From Flavobacteriaceae bacterium CP2B (GTDB lineage Bacteria; Bacteroidota; Bacteroidia; Flavobacteriales; Flavobacteriaceae), in the NCBI GenBank assembly GCA_001683825.1, contig LXTR01000063.1:80131-144130 (forward strand): 64,000 nucleotides of DNA, given 5' to 3'. Shown here in pieces: positions 18,472 through 26,969 of the stretch (its first letter is position 1; each line of letters opens with the position of its first letter). The translations under genes and the position numbers were made by a program. The notes under the pieces were generated by a model. It was not told where the DNA came from. It worked only from the letters and a program-made list of their open reading frames with translations, and ran no database searches.

Positions 18472-18596
18472 GGTTTAGGGATGAGCGCCAACCGGGGTAG
18501 GCCCACTGGCAAACCCCTAACTAAACCCCGGAATTACCCTCTCGTTAAAACCCCAATAAGTCCGATGAACTGCCGGGCGCAAATTCAGGCGCTCAT

Positions 18597-18629
18597 TTCA
18601 CAACAGAAATGGGCCATTACACAACAATA
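18597..18629 (+). promoter_or_regulatory. Putative LytTR operator 2 (21-base direct repeat)
   Basis: CACAAC at 18599 and CACAACAATA at 18620-18629 are direct repeats with a 21-base period, the same geometry and the same 10-base second half as operator 1. The perfect -7 box TATTTTTG begins exactly 35 bases after the second half, again as at site 1. Confidence 0.55.
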
Positions 18630-18662
18630 TTGAAAAGGGTACGGCCCTTCGTACTATTTTTG
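18630..18662 (+). promoter_or_regulatory. Putative promoter of small RNA 2
   Basis: TATTTTTG at 18655-18662 is a perfect TAnnTTTG match. The nearest TTG (18630-18632) is 22 bases upstream, longer than usual, so activation by a bound regulator is likely. Confidence 0.45.
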
Positions 18663-18668
18663 GAATGA

Positions 18669-18745
18669 TAGCAATATCAACCCAAATCTTACCATTTTCT
18701 TTACCTTATTCCAGAAAGGCTATGCTCTTTAGGCATGGTCTTTTT
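18669..18745 (+). ncRNA. Putative small RNA 2 (about 77 nt), paralogue of small RNA 1
   Basis: It would begin about seven bases after TATTTTTG and end at the T run 18741-18745. It shares with RNA 1 the order ATATCA (18674), AAAT-C/T-TT, CATTTTC (18693), then AAAGG directly before the terminator stem. The distance from the -7 box to the terminator stem is 55-56 bases in both. A reading frame starting at 18665 runs through it but carries no recognisable domain and crosses the terminator, so I do not call it a gene. Confidence 0.45.
18718..18745 (+). terminator. Rho-independent terminator of small RNA 2
   Basis: Eight-base stem GGCTATGC / GCATGGTC with two G-T wobbles and a 7-base loop, followed by five Ts. 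Confidence 0.65.
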
Positions 18746-18746
18746 G

Positions 18747-18828
18747 TTTGCCAACACCCCGGGCGACAGGCCCTGATACAATGGCCCGGCTGGCTTAAGG
18801 CGTTGGTAGGGTGTTATGGCGTTTTTGG
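18747..18828 (+). other. Structured stretch of unknown role upstream of the histidine kinase
   Basis: This part can fold with CCGGGC pairing to GCCCGG, enclosed by either CCAAC/GTTGG or the longer bulged pairing of GCCAACACC with GGGTGTTATGGC, and a T5 run follows. It lies between small RNA 2 and the kinase start at 19010. It could be part of a leader or a third transcript's terminator. Beyond a lone CACAACAAAA half-site at 18900, I see nothing definite in 18829-19009. Confidence 0.25.
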
Positions 18829-19009
18829 GACCGTCTCCCCGCTTTTTTCAATAATGGTGGTGGCGACACGATAAATTGCTGGCGGTACCCCCCGGGGCCC
18901 ACAACAAAACCATAGTGGTATCGTTAAGCTAAGGAAGGGTTTATTGCCCAATGCACAGGCCACATCCGCCGGTGCGCAAGGAACAACCCAACGCAGGATT
19001 TCAGAATTT

Positions 19010-20980
19010 ATGGATGTTATGGCAAAAAAACTTGGCAGTATTTTATTATGGATTGTTTTGATGGCCTGCCACAGTGCCATGGGGCAGGATGCCCTTACCC
19101 CTGAACAAAATATTTTGCAGGAGTTTCAGGATGCCGTAGATGCCAACGAAAAACTCCAGTACTTCTTCCTTACCGTGAACCGCTATGAGGAAAACTCAGC
19201 CTATGATTGGCTGGATGTAGTCAATGCCTACCTCAGTAATGCCAAGAAGACCGGGGATTCCACGGCGGTACGAAACTATCAGCTGATGCAGGCCCAGATT
19301 TATTACGACCTGGGCGATTTTGACAAAAGCGTGGCCATTGCCAATGAATTGCATGCCGAAATGGCCGAAATGGACCTGGAAACCAAAAAATGGCTCTTGG
19401 ACCTCATCGATGATGACTATGCGCAACTACAGTTTTTTGACAAGCAAATAGAGGTCCGCAAAGAGAAACGGGAACTAGGGCTCACGGAGAATATTTCCTT
19501 TTACGATATCTACGCCAACCTCGGGCTACACAGAAAGGCCATGAACGACTATATCATGGAGGTGAAGAAAACCATCCCCGAGGACGATTTTTACGCCCTG
19601 GCCAAATACCACAACAACGTGGGCAATTACCTGCGGCTGGACCAGTCTGCTTCAACGGCCATTACCAACCTGTCCAAGGCCAAGGGTTTTGTAGAGGTAT
19701 ACCTGAACGACCTTAGCACGGTTAAAACCGAGAAGGAAATTATCCAGGGGAACCTGTTGAAGGGAATCGTTGAAGGAAATATCGGGAAATGCTATGTGCA
19801 GCTCAACCAATTCAAGGAAGGTATTCCCTATCTGGAGAACAGTATCGCCATTATCCGGGAAAACAACATCGGTAAATACTCCGAAGATGTCATTGAGAAT
19901 ACCCTGGCCCTAGCCGAGTGCCATCTGCAATTAGACCAGCATGAAACGGCCAGGAAGCTACTGGACCAGGAACTCAACCTCACCAGGGTAGACCATGTGA
20001 TCAGGAGGAACCGGTTGCTGGCCTATTATTACGGGGAAATCGCAGATTTCCAAAACGAAGCCTATTACCTGAAGCGCAACGTTCGCATACAGGATTCTAT
20101 AAACACCAATGAATCCTCTATTAAAAAACAACAGCTGGTAGCCGTGGTAGCCCAGGAAGACCTGGCTAACTCCCGCCGGATGATCGACGAGCAAAAGCTG
20201 GAAATGGAAAGGGCGCGCAACGAGATGCAGGCCAAAGACGAACGGATCAACCTGGTATTTATCTCGTTGATATTTACGCTTTTGGGTTTTGCCGGCCTGG
20301 TCTATGCCTATTTGAAAAGTATTAAGAACCAGCGGTTAATCGCGGAACAAAAACACATTATTGAGGCTTCACTGGTAGAGAAGGATTCGCTGCTGAAAGA
20401 GATCCACCACCGGGTGAAAAATAACCTGCAGATGGTGTCCAGCCTGCTGAGCCTCCAAACCAAGAATACCCGAAGCAAGGCCGTGATCGAAGCCCTTGAG
20501 GAAGGAAAGAGCAGGGTAAAGGCCATGGCACTCATCCATCAGAAACTCTATCAGAACGACGACCTATCAGTCATAGAGATGCAAGGGTATATAGAAAGCC
20601 TGGTCAACAGCGTGCAATCGGTATTTCGCAAAGGGGGGCACAACATCAATATCACCATAGACGCGGAAGGGGTAGAGTTAGACATTGACCGGGCCATCCC
20701 CTTTGGGCTGGTGCTCAACGAACTGGTCTCCAACTCCTTTAAGTACGCTTTCCCGGAAGGCAGGGAGAACAATAAGATCTACATCCATTTGCGCAAAAAT
20801 GGGGACCAGGGCTTTTTCGAATATACCGATAATGGGGTGGGGTTGCCCGAGGATTCCGAAGAACGCGTCAATTCTTCCATGGGGATCCGGCTGATGAACC
20901 GGCTGGTCAACCAGTTACAGTCTACTTTGAATACGGACAAAACAACGGAAGGGGTTCGGTTTTGGTTTAATTTTAGTTAA
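19010..20980 (+). CDS. Sensor histidine kinase with TPR input domain (HisKA_2 type)
   Basis: The 656-residue protein starts with a signal peptide (LLWIVLMACHSAMGQ), has a long periplasmic TPR region (about 30-400), a coiled coil, a single transmembrane helix (VFISLIFTLLGFAGLVYAYL, about residue 420-440), and a cytoplasmic kinase. The phospho-acceptor block is LLKEIHHRVKNNLQMVSSLL with the His pair near 466-467, and the ATPase has VLNELVSNSFKYAF (N box) and YTDNGVGLP (G1). This is the HisKA_2/HWE-like architecture common in Bacteroidota with LytTR partners. I start it at ATG 19010 because the reading upstream to 18944 is not signal-like. ATG 19019 is also possible. Confidence 0.88.
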   Translation: MDVMAKKLGSILLWIVLMACHSAMGQDALTPEQNILQEFQDAVDANEKLQYFFLTVNRYEENSAYDWLDVVNAYLSNAKKTGDSTAVRNYQLMQAQIYYDLGDFDKSVAIANELHAEMAEMDLETKKWLLDLIDDDYAQLQFFDKQIEVRKEKRELGLTENISFYDIYANLGLHRKAMNDYIMEVKKTIPEDDFYALAKYHNNVGNYLRLDQSASTAITNLSKAKGFVEVYLNDLSTVKTEKEIIQGNLLKGIVEGNIGKCYVQLNQFKEGIPYLENSIAIIRENNIGKYSEDVIENTLALAECHLQLDQHETARKLLDQELNLTRVDHVIRRNRLLAYYYGEIADFQNEAYYLKRNVRIQDSINTNESSIKKQQLVAVVAQEDLANSRRMIDEQKLEMERARNEMQAKDERINLVFISLIFTLLGFAGLVYAYLKSIKNQRLIAEQKHIIEASLVEKDSLLKEIHHRVKNNLQMVSSLLSLQTKNTRSKAVIEALEEGKSRVKAMALIHQKLYQNDDLSVIEMQGYIESLVNSVQSVFRKGGHNINITIDAEGVELDIDRAIPFGLVLNELVSNSFKYAFPEGRENNKIYIHLRKNGDQGFFEYTDNGVGLPEDSEERVNSSMGIRLMNRLVNQLQSTLNTDKTTEGVRFWFNFS

Positions 20981-21001
20981 ATTGAACCAAAATACGCATC
21001 C

Positions 21002-21682
21002 ATGAAAATTACCTTTTTGGGCCATGCCAGCCTGTTGATTGAAACCGGGAACCATCGATTACTGGTAGACCCATTTATTTCCGGCAACGAAAAGGCTTCT
21101 GCCAAAATTTCGCTTTCGGACCTGCGGCCAGACTATATCCTGGTCACCCACGCCCACCAGGACCACACCCTGGATGTGGCCGCCATCGCTGACCTTAGCG
21201 GTGCGACCATCGTGAGTAATTTTGAAATTGTCTCCCATTTCCAGGGACAGGGATATGAAGGGCATCCGATGAACCATGGAGGGCAATGGGCGTTTGATTT
21301 TGGCACGTTGAAATACGTGCAGGCCATCCACACTTCTTCCTTTGCCGACGGCACGTACGGCGGGCAGCCCGGCGGGTTCGTCCTGAGCAGCGGGGGCAAA
21401 TCTGTCTATATCGCCGGCGACACCGCCCTTACCATGGACATGAAACTCATCCCGATGACCACTGCCATCGACCTCGCGGTACTGCCTATTGGTGACAATT
21501 TCACTATGGGGATACCCGATGCGGTACGCGCCTCCGATTTTGTGGAATGCGACGCGGTTTTAGGGTACCACTACGATACATTTGGGTACATAGAAATAGA
21601 CCACCAGCAAGCCCTCAAGACGTTTGGGGCAGCGGGGAAGACCCTGCACCTGCTCGAAATCGGGGCTTCCCTGAGCCTGTGA
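21002..21682 (+). CDS. Metal-dependent hydrolase, UPF0173 (beta-lactamase fold)
   Basis: The product is 226 residues with the metallo-beta-lactamase metal site VTHAHQDHTLD (His50, His52, Asp54, His55), YIAGDTALTMDMKLI with a further metal Asp, and GYHYDTFG near the end. This is the UPF0173 pattern of cytoplasmic hydrolases whose substrates are not known. It begins 21 bases after the kinase stop and may share its transcript. The stop is followed after 10 bases by the end of a broken SDR gene on the other strand. Confidence 0.88.
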   Translation: MKITFLGHASLLIETGNHRLLVDPFISGNEKASAKISLSDLRPDYILVTHAHQDHTLDVAAIADLSGATIVSNFEIVSHFQGQGYEGHPMNHGGQWAFDFGTLKYVQAIHTSSFADGTYGGQPGGFVLSSGGKSVYIAGDTALTMDMKLIPMTTAIDLAVLPIGDNFTMGIPDAVRASDFVECDAVLGYHYDTFGYIEIDHQQALKTFGAAGKTLHLLEIGASLSL

Positions 21683-21692
21683 GGCAGCAGTT

Positions 21693-22488
21693 TCAGACCA
21701 CCTGGCTTTTTAGTACTACCCTGTGCAAGAGCCCGGGCAGGAAACGCTTCAGGAAAATGCCTTTGACTTCCCGGCCGCCTATATAGGCTTCAAATTTCCC
21801 TTTTTTCAATCGCCGCGATCATTTTTCTGGCAAACCGGTCGTGCTCCATGCCATTGGCCGTCTTACGGTCGTTGCTTCCTTTGGTACTTCCATCGGCCGT
21901 GAGGGCGTTTTTGGCCGCCCCGGTATTGACAAAGCCTGGGCACACCATGGTAACGCAGACCCCATCTTTCTCGTGTTCCATCCGCAGTACATCGAAAAAA
22001 CCATGCAGGGCATGTTTGGCCGCGCAATAGCCCGAACGCCATGGCGTCCCGAATTTTCCCATAAGGCTGGTCACAGTGACAAAATGCCCCGATTTCCTAA
22101 GGACAAAGTACGGAAGCAAGGCCTTGGTCAGGGCCACTGTTCCTATATAGTTGACCTGGATAAGTTGTTGGTACACCTCCATATGGGTGTCAATGATCAG
22201 GGAACGTTGGCTGATCCCCCCGTTGATGATCAGCAGGTCTGCCTTTCCAAATATGGAGACCGCTTGTCGGGCTATGCCTTCCATGGCCCGGTGGTCTCCC
22301 AGGGCCAGGGGCAACACCGCCACCTATAATGGATCCCTGCACGCTTTTTTAACCCGCTCAAGTTCCCGGCGATTACGGGAAGACAGGATAAGAAAGCAAT
22401 GCTTTTCACTAAGGGCCAGGGCGAGGGCTTCCCCTATTCCCGAAAAGGCGCCGGTGATCCAGACTACCTTTTCCGACATTCCTTTCAT
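21693..22488 (-). pseudogene. Broken short-chain dehydrogenase/reductase gene
   Basis: The minus strand from ATG 22488 reads MKGMSEKVVWITGAFSGIGEA, a Rossmann start, but codon 55 is TAG (22324-22326). The same frame goes on with VAVLPLAL, INGGISQRS, the catalytic SGYCAAKHALHGFF (Tyr/Lys of YxxxK) and CPGFVNTG. Near the 3' end a run of six As on the coding strand (21801-21806) shifts the frame: removing one A restores KGKFEAYIGGREVKGIF and a normal SDR tail ending at 21693. Two core residues also look changed (F in TGAFSGIG, I in INGG instead of NNGG). Two independent lesions suggest decay; an assembly error cannot be excluded. Confidence 0.8.
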
Positions 22489-22537
22489 AGGATCGTAATT
22501 AGACTGAAAATATACTTAAATTTGAGGGTTTAATTGC

Positions 22538-23590
22538 ATGAAAGCCACCTTCCGCAAATACACTCTGAACTTTAAGCGTCCCAGCGGGACCTCAAGGGGT
22601 ATTCTCACCGAAAAAGACAGTTGGTTCCTCATCCTGGAGGACCAGGGCAAGATTGGGATTGGCGAGTGTGGGCTCCTAAAGGGGCTGAGTTGTGATGATG
22701 TCCAGGGGTACGAAGACCAACTCCAATGGGTTTGCGGGGAGCTAGAAGGGGGGAGGATCCAACTTTTACCCCAACTGGGCCGGTACCCCAGTATAGCGTT
22801 TGGCCTGGAACAGGCACTGCGTTCCCTTTCTGCCAGGCACCCCTTTGAACTGTTTCCTTCTGATTTCACCAGGGGCGAAGACCGGATTCCGATTAACGGC
22901 CTTATATGGATGGGCGACAGGGAATTCATGCTCCGGCAGGTGCATGAAAAACTGGAGCAGGGATTCCGGTGCATCAAACTGAAGATCGGGGCCCTTGATT
23001 TTGAATCCGAGTTGGATATCCTGCAGACCATAAGGAAAGAATATTCGGCAGACACCATAGAGTTGCGCGTAGACGCCAATGGGGCATTTTCCGCTCCCCA
23101 AGCCCTTGAGAAACTAAAGCGGCTTTCGGAAATGGAGCTGCACTCCATAGAACAGCCCATTCGTCCGGGGCAGTGGGAAACCATGCGGGATCTTTGCATG
23201 CACACCCCCCTGCCCATAGCGCTGGACGAGGAATTAATCGGGATCGGGGATGTAAGTAGGAAAGAAGCTTTGCTACAAACCATCGGGCCGCAGTACCTGA
23301 TATTGAAACCCAGCCTGCTGGGGGGCTATGCCGCCTGTGATGAGTGGATTAGGCTGGCAGAGAAGACCGGTGCGGGCTGGTGGGCCACCAGTGCCCTGGA
23401 GAGCAATATCGGATTGAATGCAATTGCTCAGTGGACCTACCTGAAAGCCGGCGGGATGCCCCAGGGCCTCGGCACCGGCAGCCTGTTCACGAATAATTTT
23501 AACAGCCCCTTATCGGTGGGGGGTGGATACCTGTCCTACGATAGCAACATGCATTGGAATGAACAAATACTTTCTGAATTATGTATATAG
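22538..23590 (+). CDS. menC: o-Succinylbenzoate synthase (enolase superfamily)
   Basis: MenC dehydrates SHCHC to o-succinylbenzoate. The 350-residue enzyme carries the superfamily landmarks: CIKLKIG (Lys147/Lys149, KxK acid/base), metal ligands in VDANGAF (Asp179), IEQP (Glu205) and LDEE (Asp230), and the opposite-face lysine in LILKPSLLGG. Dipeptide epimerases share this fold, but the menE gene two positions downstream settles the assignment. It ends in the overlap ATGTATATAG with the protease gene, so the genes are translationally linked. Confidence 0.93.
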   Translation: MKATFRKYTLNFKRPSGTSRGILTEKDSWFLILEDQGKIGIGECGLLKGLSCDDVQGYEDQLQWVCGELEGGRIQLLPQLGRYPSIAFGLEQALRSLSARHPFELFPSDFTRGEDRIPINGLIWMGDREFMLRQVHEKLEQGFRCIKLKIGALDFESELDILQTIRKEYSADTIELRVDANGAFSAPQALEKLKRLSEMELHSIEQPIRPGQWETMRDLCMHTPLPIALDEELIGIGDVSRKEALLQTIGPQYLILKPSLLGGYAACDEWIRLAEKTGAGWWATSALESNIGLNAIAQWTYLKAGGMPQGLGTGSLFTNNFNSPLSVGGGYLSYDSNMHWNEQILSELCI

Positions 23591-24507
23591 AACAAGGGTA
23601 TAAGGGCGACATTGGGATGTGGAAATTCTGGATCCTGCCTGTGGGCTTTATTGGCTTTATGATTTTTAATTATGTCTCCATGCTCTACTCGCCCGTAAGC
23701 GTCGAAGACATGATGGCCGACCTGATCGAAAAGCTGGGGTCCAATATGGTCCTCATCCTGCTGCTGGCCCCCCTGGTCATCGGCTTGTTCATCGTCTGGG
23801 GTTGGGTTAAGCTGGTACATCCCCAATCCATAACCTCCCTGACCACCTCCCGGAAAAAGGTAGACTGGAAACGCATCCTTTTTGCCTTTGCGATATGGGC
23901 CCTGGCAACCGTGCTAATCACAGGGGCAGATATCCTGTTCTCCCCGGAAGACTATGAGTTTAATTTTAAGCCGGCCCCCTTTTTTAAATTGTTCCTGATC
24001 GGCATCCTCCTGATCCCCATGCAGACCAGTTTTGAAGAATACCTTTTCCGCGGGCACATGATGCAGGGGCTGGGGCTGATGGCCGGTAACCGTTGGGTGC
24101 CCCTGCTGTTAACCTCCCTCTTGTTCGGACTGATGCATTTGGGAAATCCGGAAGTAGAAAAACTGGGGGCAGGAATCCTTATCTTCTACATCGGGACCGG
24201 GTTATTCCTGGGGGTAATCACCTTAATGGATGAGGGCCTGGAGCTGGCCCTGGGGTTCCATGCGGCCAACAACCTGGTAACGGCGCTCCTGGTAACGGCT
24301 GACTGGACGGCATTCCAGACGAATTCCATTTTCAAGGATGTTTCGGCCCCGGCCCTGGGTTGGGATGTGCTCATCCCGGTGTTTGTGATTTACCCGATCC
24401 TGCTATATGCTTTTGGCAGGAAATACGGCTGGACCCAATGGAAGGAAAGGCTGTCGGGAAAAGTAATGAGCAGGGAGCGGTTCCTTGCACAAAACCCTGA
24501 AGGATGA
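23581..24507 (+). CDS. CPBP-family intramembrane metalloprotease
   Basis: The protein (308 residues) has about seven hydrophobic segments. It carries the CAAX-prenyl-protease-like triad: FEEYLFRGHM (Glu152-Glu153 and Arg157), LLFGLMHLGNPEV with a His, and GFHAANNLVT with His and Asn. This family acts inside the membrane; substrates in Bacteroidota are unknown. It is embedded between menC (10-base overlap) and menE (4-base overlap). That placement suggests it is made together with menaquinone enzymes, but a functional link is only inferred. A later ATG at 23617 would give a start closer to the first helix. Confidence 0.88.
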   Translation: MYIEQGYKGDIGMWKFWILPVGFIGFMIFNYVSMLYSPVSVEDMMADLIEKLGSNMVLILLLAPLVIGLFIVWGWVKLVHPQSITSLTTSRKKVDWKRILFAFAIWALATVLITGADILFSPEDYEFNFKPAPFFKLFLIGILLIPMQTSFEEYLFRGHMMQGLGLMAGNRWVPLLLTSLLFGLMHLGNPEVEKLGAGILIFYIGTGLFLGVITLMDEGLELALGFHAANNLVTALLVTADWTAFQTNSIFKDVSAPALGWDVLIPVFVIYPILLYAFGRKYGWTQWKERLSGKVMSRERFLAQNPEG

Positions 24508-25580
24508 TGTCATACAGCAAAATCCACCCCCAGTTCAGGCTGAACGGGGTATCGCTCACCGCCGGGGACCTGTTGGAAGTCGGGTACAGCCTGGTCAAGG
24601 AAGGGGAGCCGTATGAGTGGGAAATAGGCGATTTTTTACTTGACTGGCTCTCCGGGCAAGCAGATGTACCGGTATATAGTTCTGGTTCAACCGGCAGCCC
24701 GGGCTTGTTTAGGCTTAAAAAGGAGCATATGGTCCATTCTGCTTTGGCCACGGGCCGTTATTTTGGCCTGCTCCCGGGGAATACTGCTTTGTTGTGCCTG
24801 CCTGCGCGATATATCGCCGGGAAAATGATGTTGGTCAGGGCCATGGTACTGGGGCTTTCACTGGATTGTTGCAACCCGTCCTCTGCTCCTCTCAAGGCCA
24901 TGGATGGCCCGTATGACTTTTGTGCCATGGTTCCCCAGCAATTCCTGAATTCGCTTGAGGATATGGGACGTATCAAAAAAACGATCATCGGTGGGGCGCC
25001 CCTCGGTGAAAATGGAGTGGCCGCCGCACAATCGCTGTCCTCCGAGGTGTATGAGACGTTTGGGATGACGGAGACCATAACCCATATTGCCGTGCGAAGG
25101 ATCAATCCTTTCCAACCCCTGTTCGAAACCCTTCCGGGGGTCCGTGTGGCGGTTGATCCACGGGGGTGCCTTATCGTGCATGCGCCCGACATTGCCCCGG
25201 ACCCCGTGATGACCAATGACCTGGTCCGCCTGGAAACGGACAGGGCTTTTGAATGGCTGGGGCGGTTTGACCACATGATCAATTCGGGCGGTATTAAACT
25301 GATGCCCGAGCAAATCGAAAAGAAGCTGCAGGCGGCCATACCTGGCCGGTTTTTTGTGACGGGCCTGCCCGATGAAACGCTGGGGCAAAAACTGGTGGTG
25401 GTCCTGGAATCCGAAACAGATCCCGAAGTGCTGATGCAAAAACTCCGGGGACTCGGATCACTCGCTCCCTACGAAATCCCCAGGGAGGTATTTTCAATTC
25501 CGGCATTTGCCAACACGGGCAGTGGGAAGATAGATCGCAAAGCCACCCTTCGCCGGCTGGAAAACGAGGGGAACGTATAA
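24504..25580 (+). CDS. menE: o-Succinylbenzoate-CoA ligase
   Basis: MenE activates o-succinylbenzoate with ATP and CoA. The 358-residue protein has the adenylation motifs SSGSTGSPGLF (P-loop, near residue 57), YETFGMTETITH, a hinge region LGRFDHMINSGGIKLMP and the C-terminal catalytic lysine in GSGKIDRKATLRRL. It is shorter than the usual 450-490 residues because the N-terminal subdomain is reduced, a shape seen in other Bacteroidota. It is the last gene of the menC-CPBP-menE unit. Confidence 0.93.
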   Translation: MMSYSKIHPQFRLNGVSLTAGDLLEVGYSLVKEGEPYEWEIGDFLLDWLSGQADVPVYSSGSTGSPGLFRLKKEHMVHSALATGRYFGLLPGNTALLCLPARYIAGKMMLVRAMVLGLSLDCCNPSSAPLKAMDGPYDFCAMVPQQFLNSLEDMGRIKKTIIGGAPLGENGVAAAQSLSSEVYETFGMTETITHIAVRRINPFQPLFETLPGVRVAVDPRGCLIVHAPDIAPDPVMTNDLVRLETDRAFEWLGRFDHMINSGGIKLMPEQIEKKLQAAIPGRFFVTGLPDETLGQKLVVVLESETDPEVLMQKLRGLGSLAPYEIPREVFSIPAFANTGSGKIDRKATLRRLENEGNV

Positions 25581-25612
25581 GTTGAATGTTCGGCATCCTA
25601 AATAGTCTAAGA

Positions 25613-26959
25613 ATGAATAAATTACCTTTTCTAGTAGCCATGTTATGTTTCCAACTGCTCAGTGCGCAACAGGTGCTGCCCGAAAAGGAGCGGGCCGTTC
25701 TCAGGGACGCCCTTTTGGAGGAACGCCTGAACACCTTGCTGCCGGCAATCATGGATGAGACGGGGATCGACCTTTGGATCCTGATCTCCAGGGAATATAA
25801 CGAAGACCCCGTTTTAAAGACCATGCTCCCGGCCACCTGGCTTAGCGCGAGGCGGCGCACCATTTTGTTCTTCTACCGCGACAAGCAAAATGGCAGCCTG
25901 GACAAACTGGCTGTGGCGCGCTATAATATAGGGGAACAGATCCAGTCTGCCTGGGATAAGGAGCGGGAGCCCGATCAATGGAAACGGCTGATGCAGTTGA
26001 TAGAGGCCAGGAACCCTGCTAAAATCGGGCTTAATTTCTCTGAAGACCATAACATTGCCGACGGTTTGGACAAAACCGATTATGACACCTTTATGACGTA
26101 CCTGCCCCGGAAATACCACATCCGGGTAGTGTCGGCAGAAGAACTGGCTGTACGCTGGATAGAGACCCGTACGCCCCGTGAAATGGTCCTTTATTCGCAG
26201 CTGGTGGATATTACACACGATATCATTGCCGAGGCATTTTCCGAAAAGGTCATTACGCCTGGGAAGACCACCACTACCGAGGTGGAGTGGTGGATGAGGC
26301 AACGGGTAACCAACCTTGGCCTGGAAACGTGGTTCCACCCGACGGTGGATGTGCAGCGCAGCAACGACATCCTGGAAGGGCACCTCTATTCGTTCTCCGA
26401 TCGTCCGGAAAATATGGTGATCATACCGGGCGACCTGCTTCATTGCGATTTCGGGATCCGGTACCTGGGGCTGAATACCGATTGCCAGGAGCTGGCCTAT
26501 GTGCTTAAGCCGGGAGAAAGGGCGGCGCCCCAATACCTGAAGGATGCCCTGCACGATGGTAACAGGGTACAGGATTTCCTGACAAAAAATATGATACAAG
26601 GGCGGACCGGGAACGAGATCCTGGCCCTATCGCTAGAGCAAGCCCGGAATGAAGGGCTCAAACCGGCTATTTACACCCATCCACTGGGATCCTATGGGCA
26701 CTCTGCCGGTACCACCATTGGCATGTGGGATGCCCAGGAGGGGGTCATAGGCGATGATGGGGAAAACTACCCCCTTCGCTCCAATACAGTCTATGCCATA
26801 GAACTCAATACCACCGTGGACCTGCCACAGTGGAAGCGCGAAATCCGCATTATGCTGGAGGAGGCCGGTTTTTATGGGGAAGATGGCTTTCGCTACGTGA
26901 ACGGACGGCAAACCGACCTGCTGCTCATCCCGCGTCAAAAACCACACCTTGGCCATTAA
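25613..26959 (+). CDS. Exported M24 (Xaa-Pro peptidase-like) metallopeptidase
   Basis: The 448-residue protein begins MNKLPFLVAMLCFQLLSAQQ, a signal peptide. The C-terminal pita-bread domain has metal ligands in LHCDFGIRYLGLNTDCQEL (two Asp), HPLGSYGHSAGTTIGMWD (His) and YAIELNTTVDLP (Glu); the N-terminal creatinase-like domain covers roughly 30-190. It should cleave at proline in the periplasm or outside, though a few M24 members have other substrates. I prefer ATG 25613 over 25586 because it starts at the signal peptide. The spacing to the plug lipoprotein downstream is 10 bases. Confidence 0.85.
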   Translation: MNKLPFLVAMLCFQLLSAQQVLPEKERAVLRDALLEERLNTLLPAIMDETGIDLWILISREYNEDPVLKTMLPATWLSARRRTILFFYRDKQNGSLDKLAVARYNIGEQIQSAWDKEREPDQWKRLMQLIEARNPAKIGLNFSEDHNIADGLDKTDYDTFMTYLPRKYHIRVVSAEELAVRWIETRTPREMVLYSQLVDITHDIIAEAFSEKVITPGKTTTTEVEWWMRQRVTNLGLETWFHPTVDVQRSNDILEGHLYSFSDRPENMVIIPGDLLHCDFGIRYLGLNTDCQELAYVLKPGERAAPQYLKDALHDGNRVQDFLTKNMIQGRTGNEILALSLEQARNEGLKPAIYTHPLGSYGHSAGTTIGMWDAQEGVIGDDGENYPLRSNTVYAIELNTTVDLPQWKREIRIMLEEAGFYGEDGFRYVNGRQTDLLLIPRQKPHLGH

Positions 26960-26969
26960 AAGCGGCGCT

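Noticed and set aside
18665..18874. 69-residue frame over small RNA 2
   Set aside because: It crosses the terminator at 18718-18745 and shows no membrane, signal or domain feature; the non-coding reading fits better.
18900..18909. CACAACAAAA as a third operator before the histidine kinase
   Set aside because: A lone half-site with no partner 21 bases away and no -7 box 35 bases downstream.
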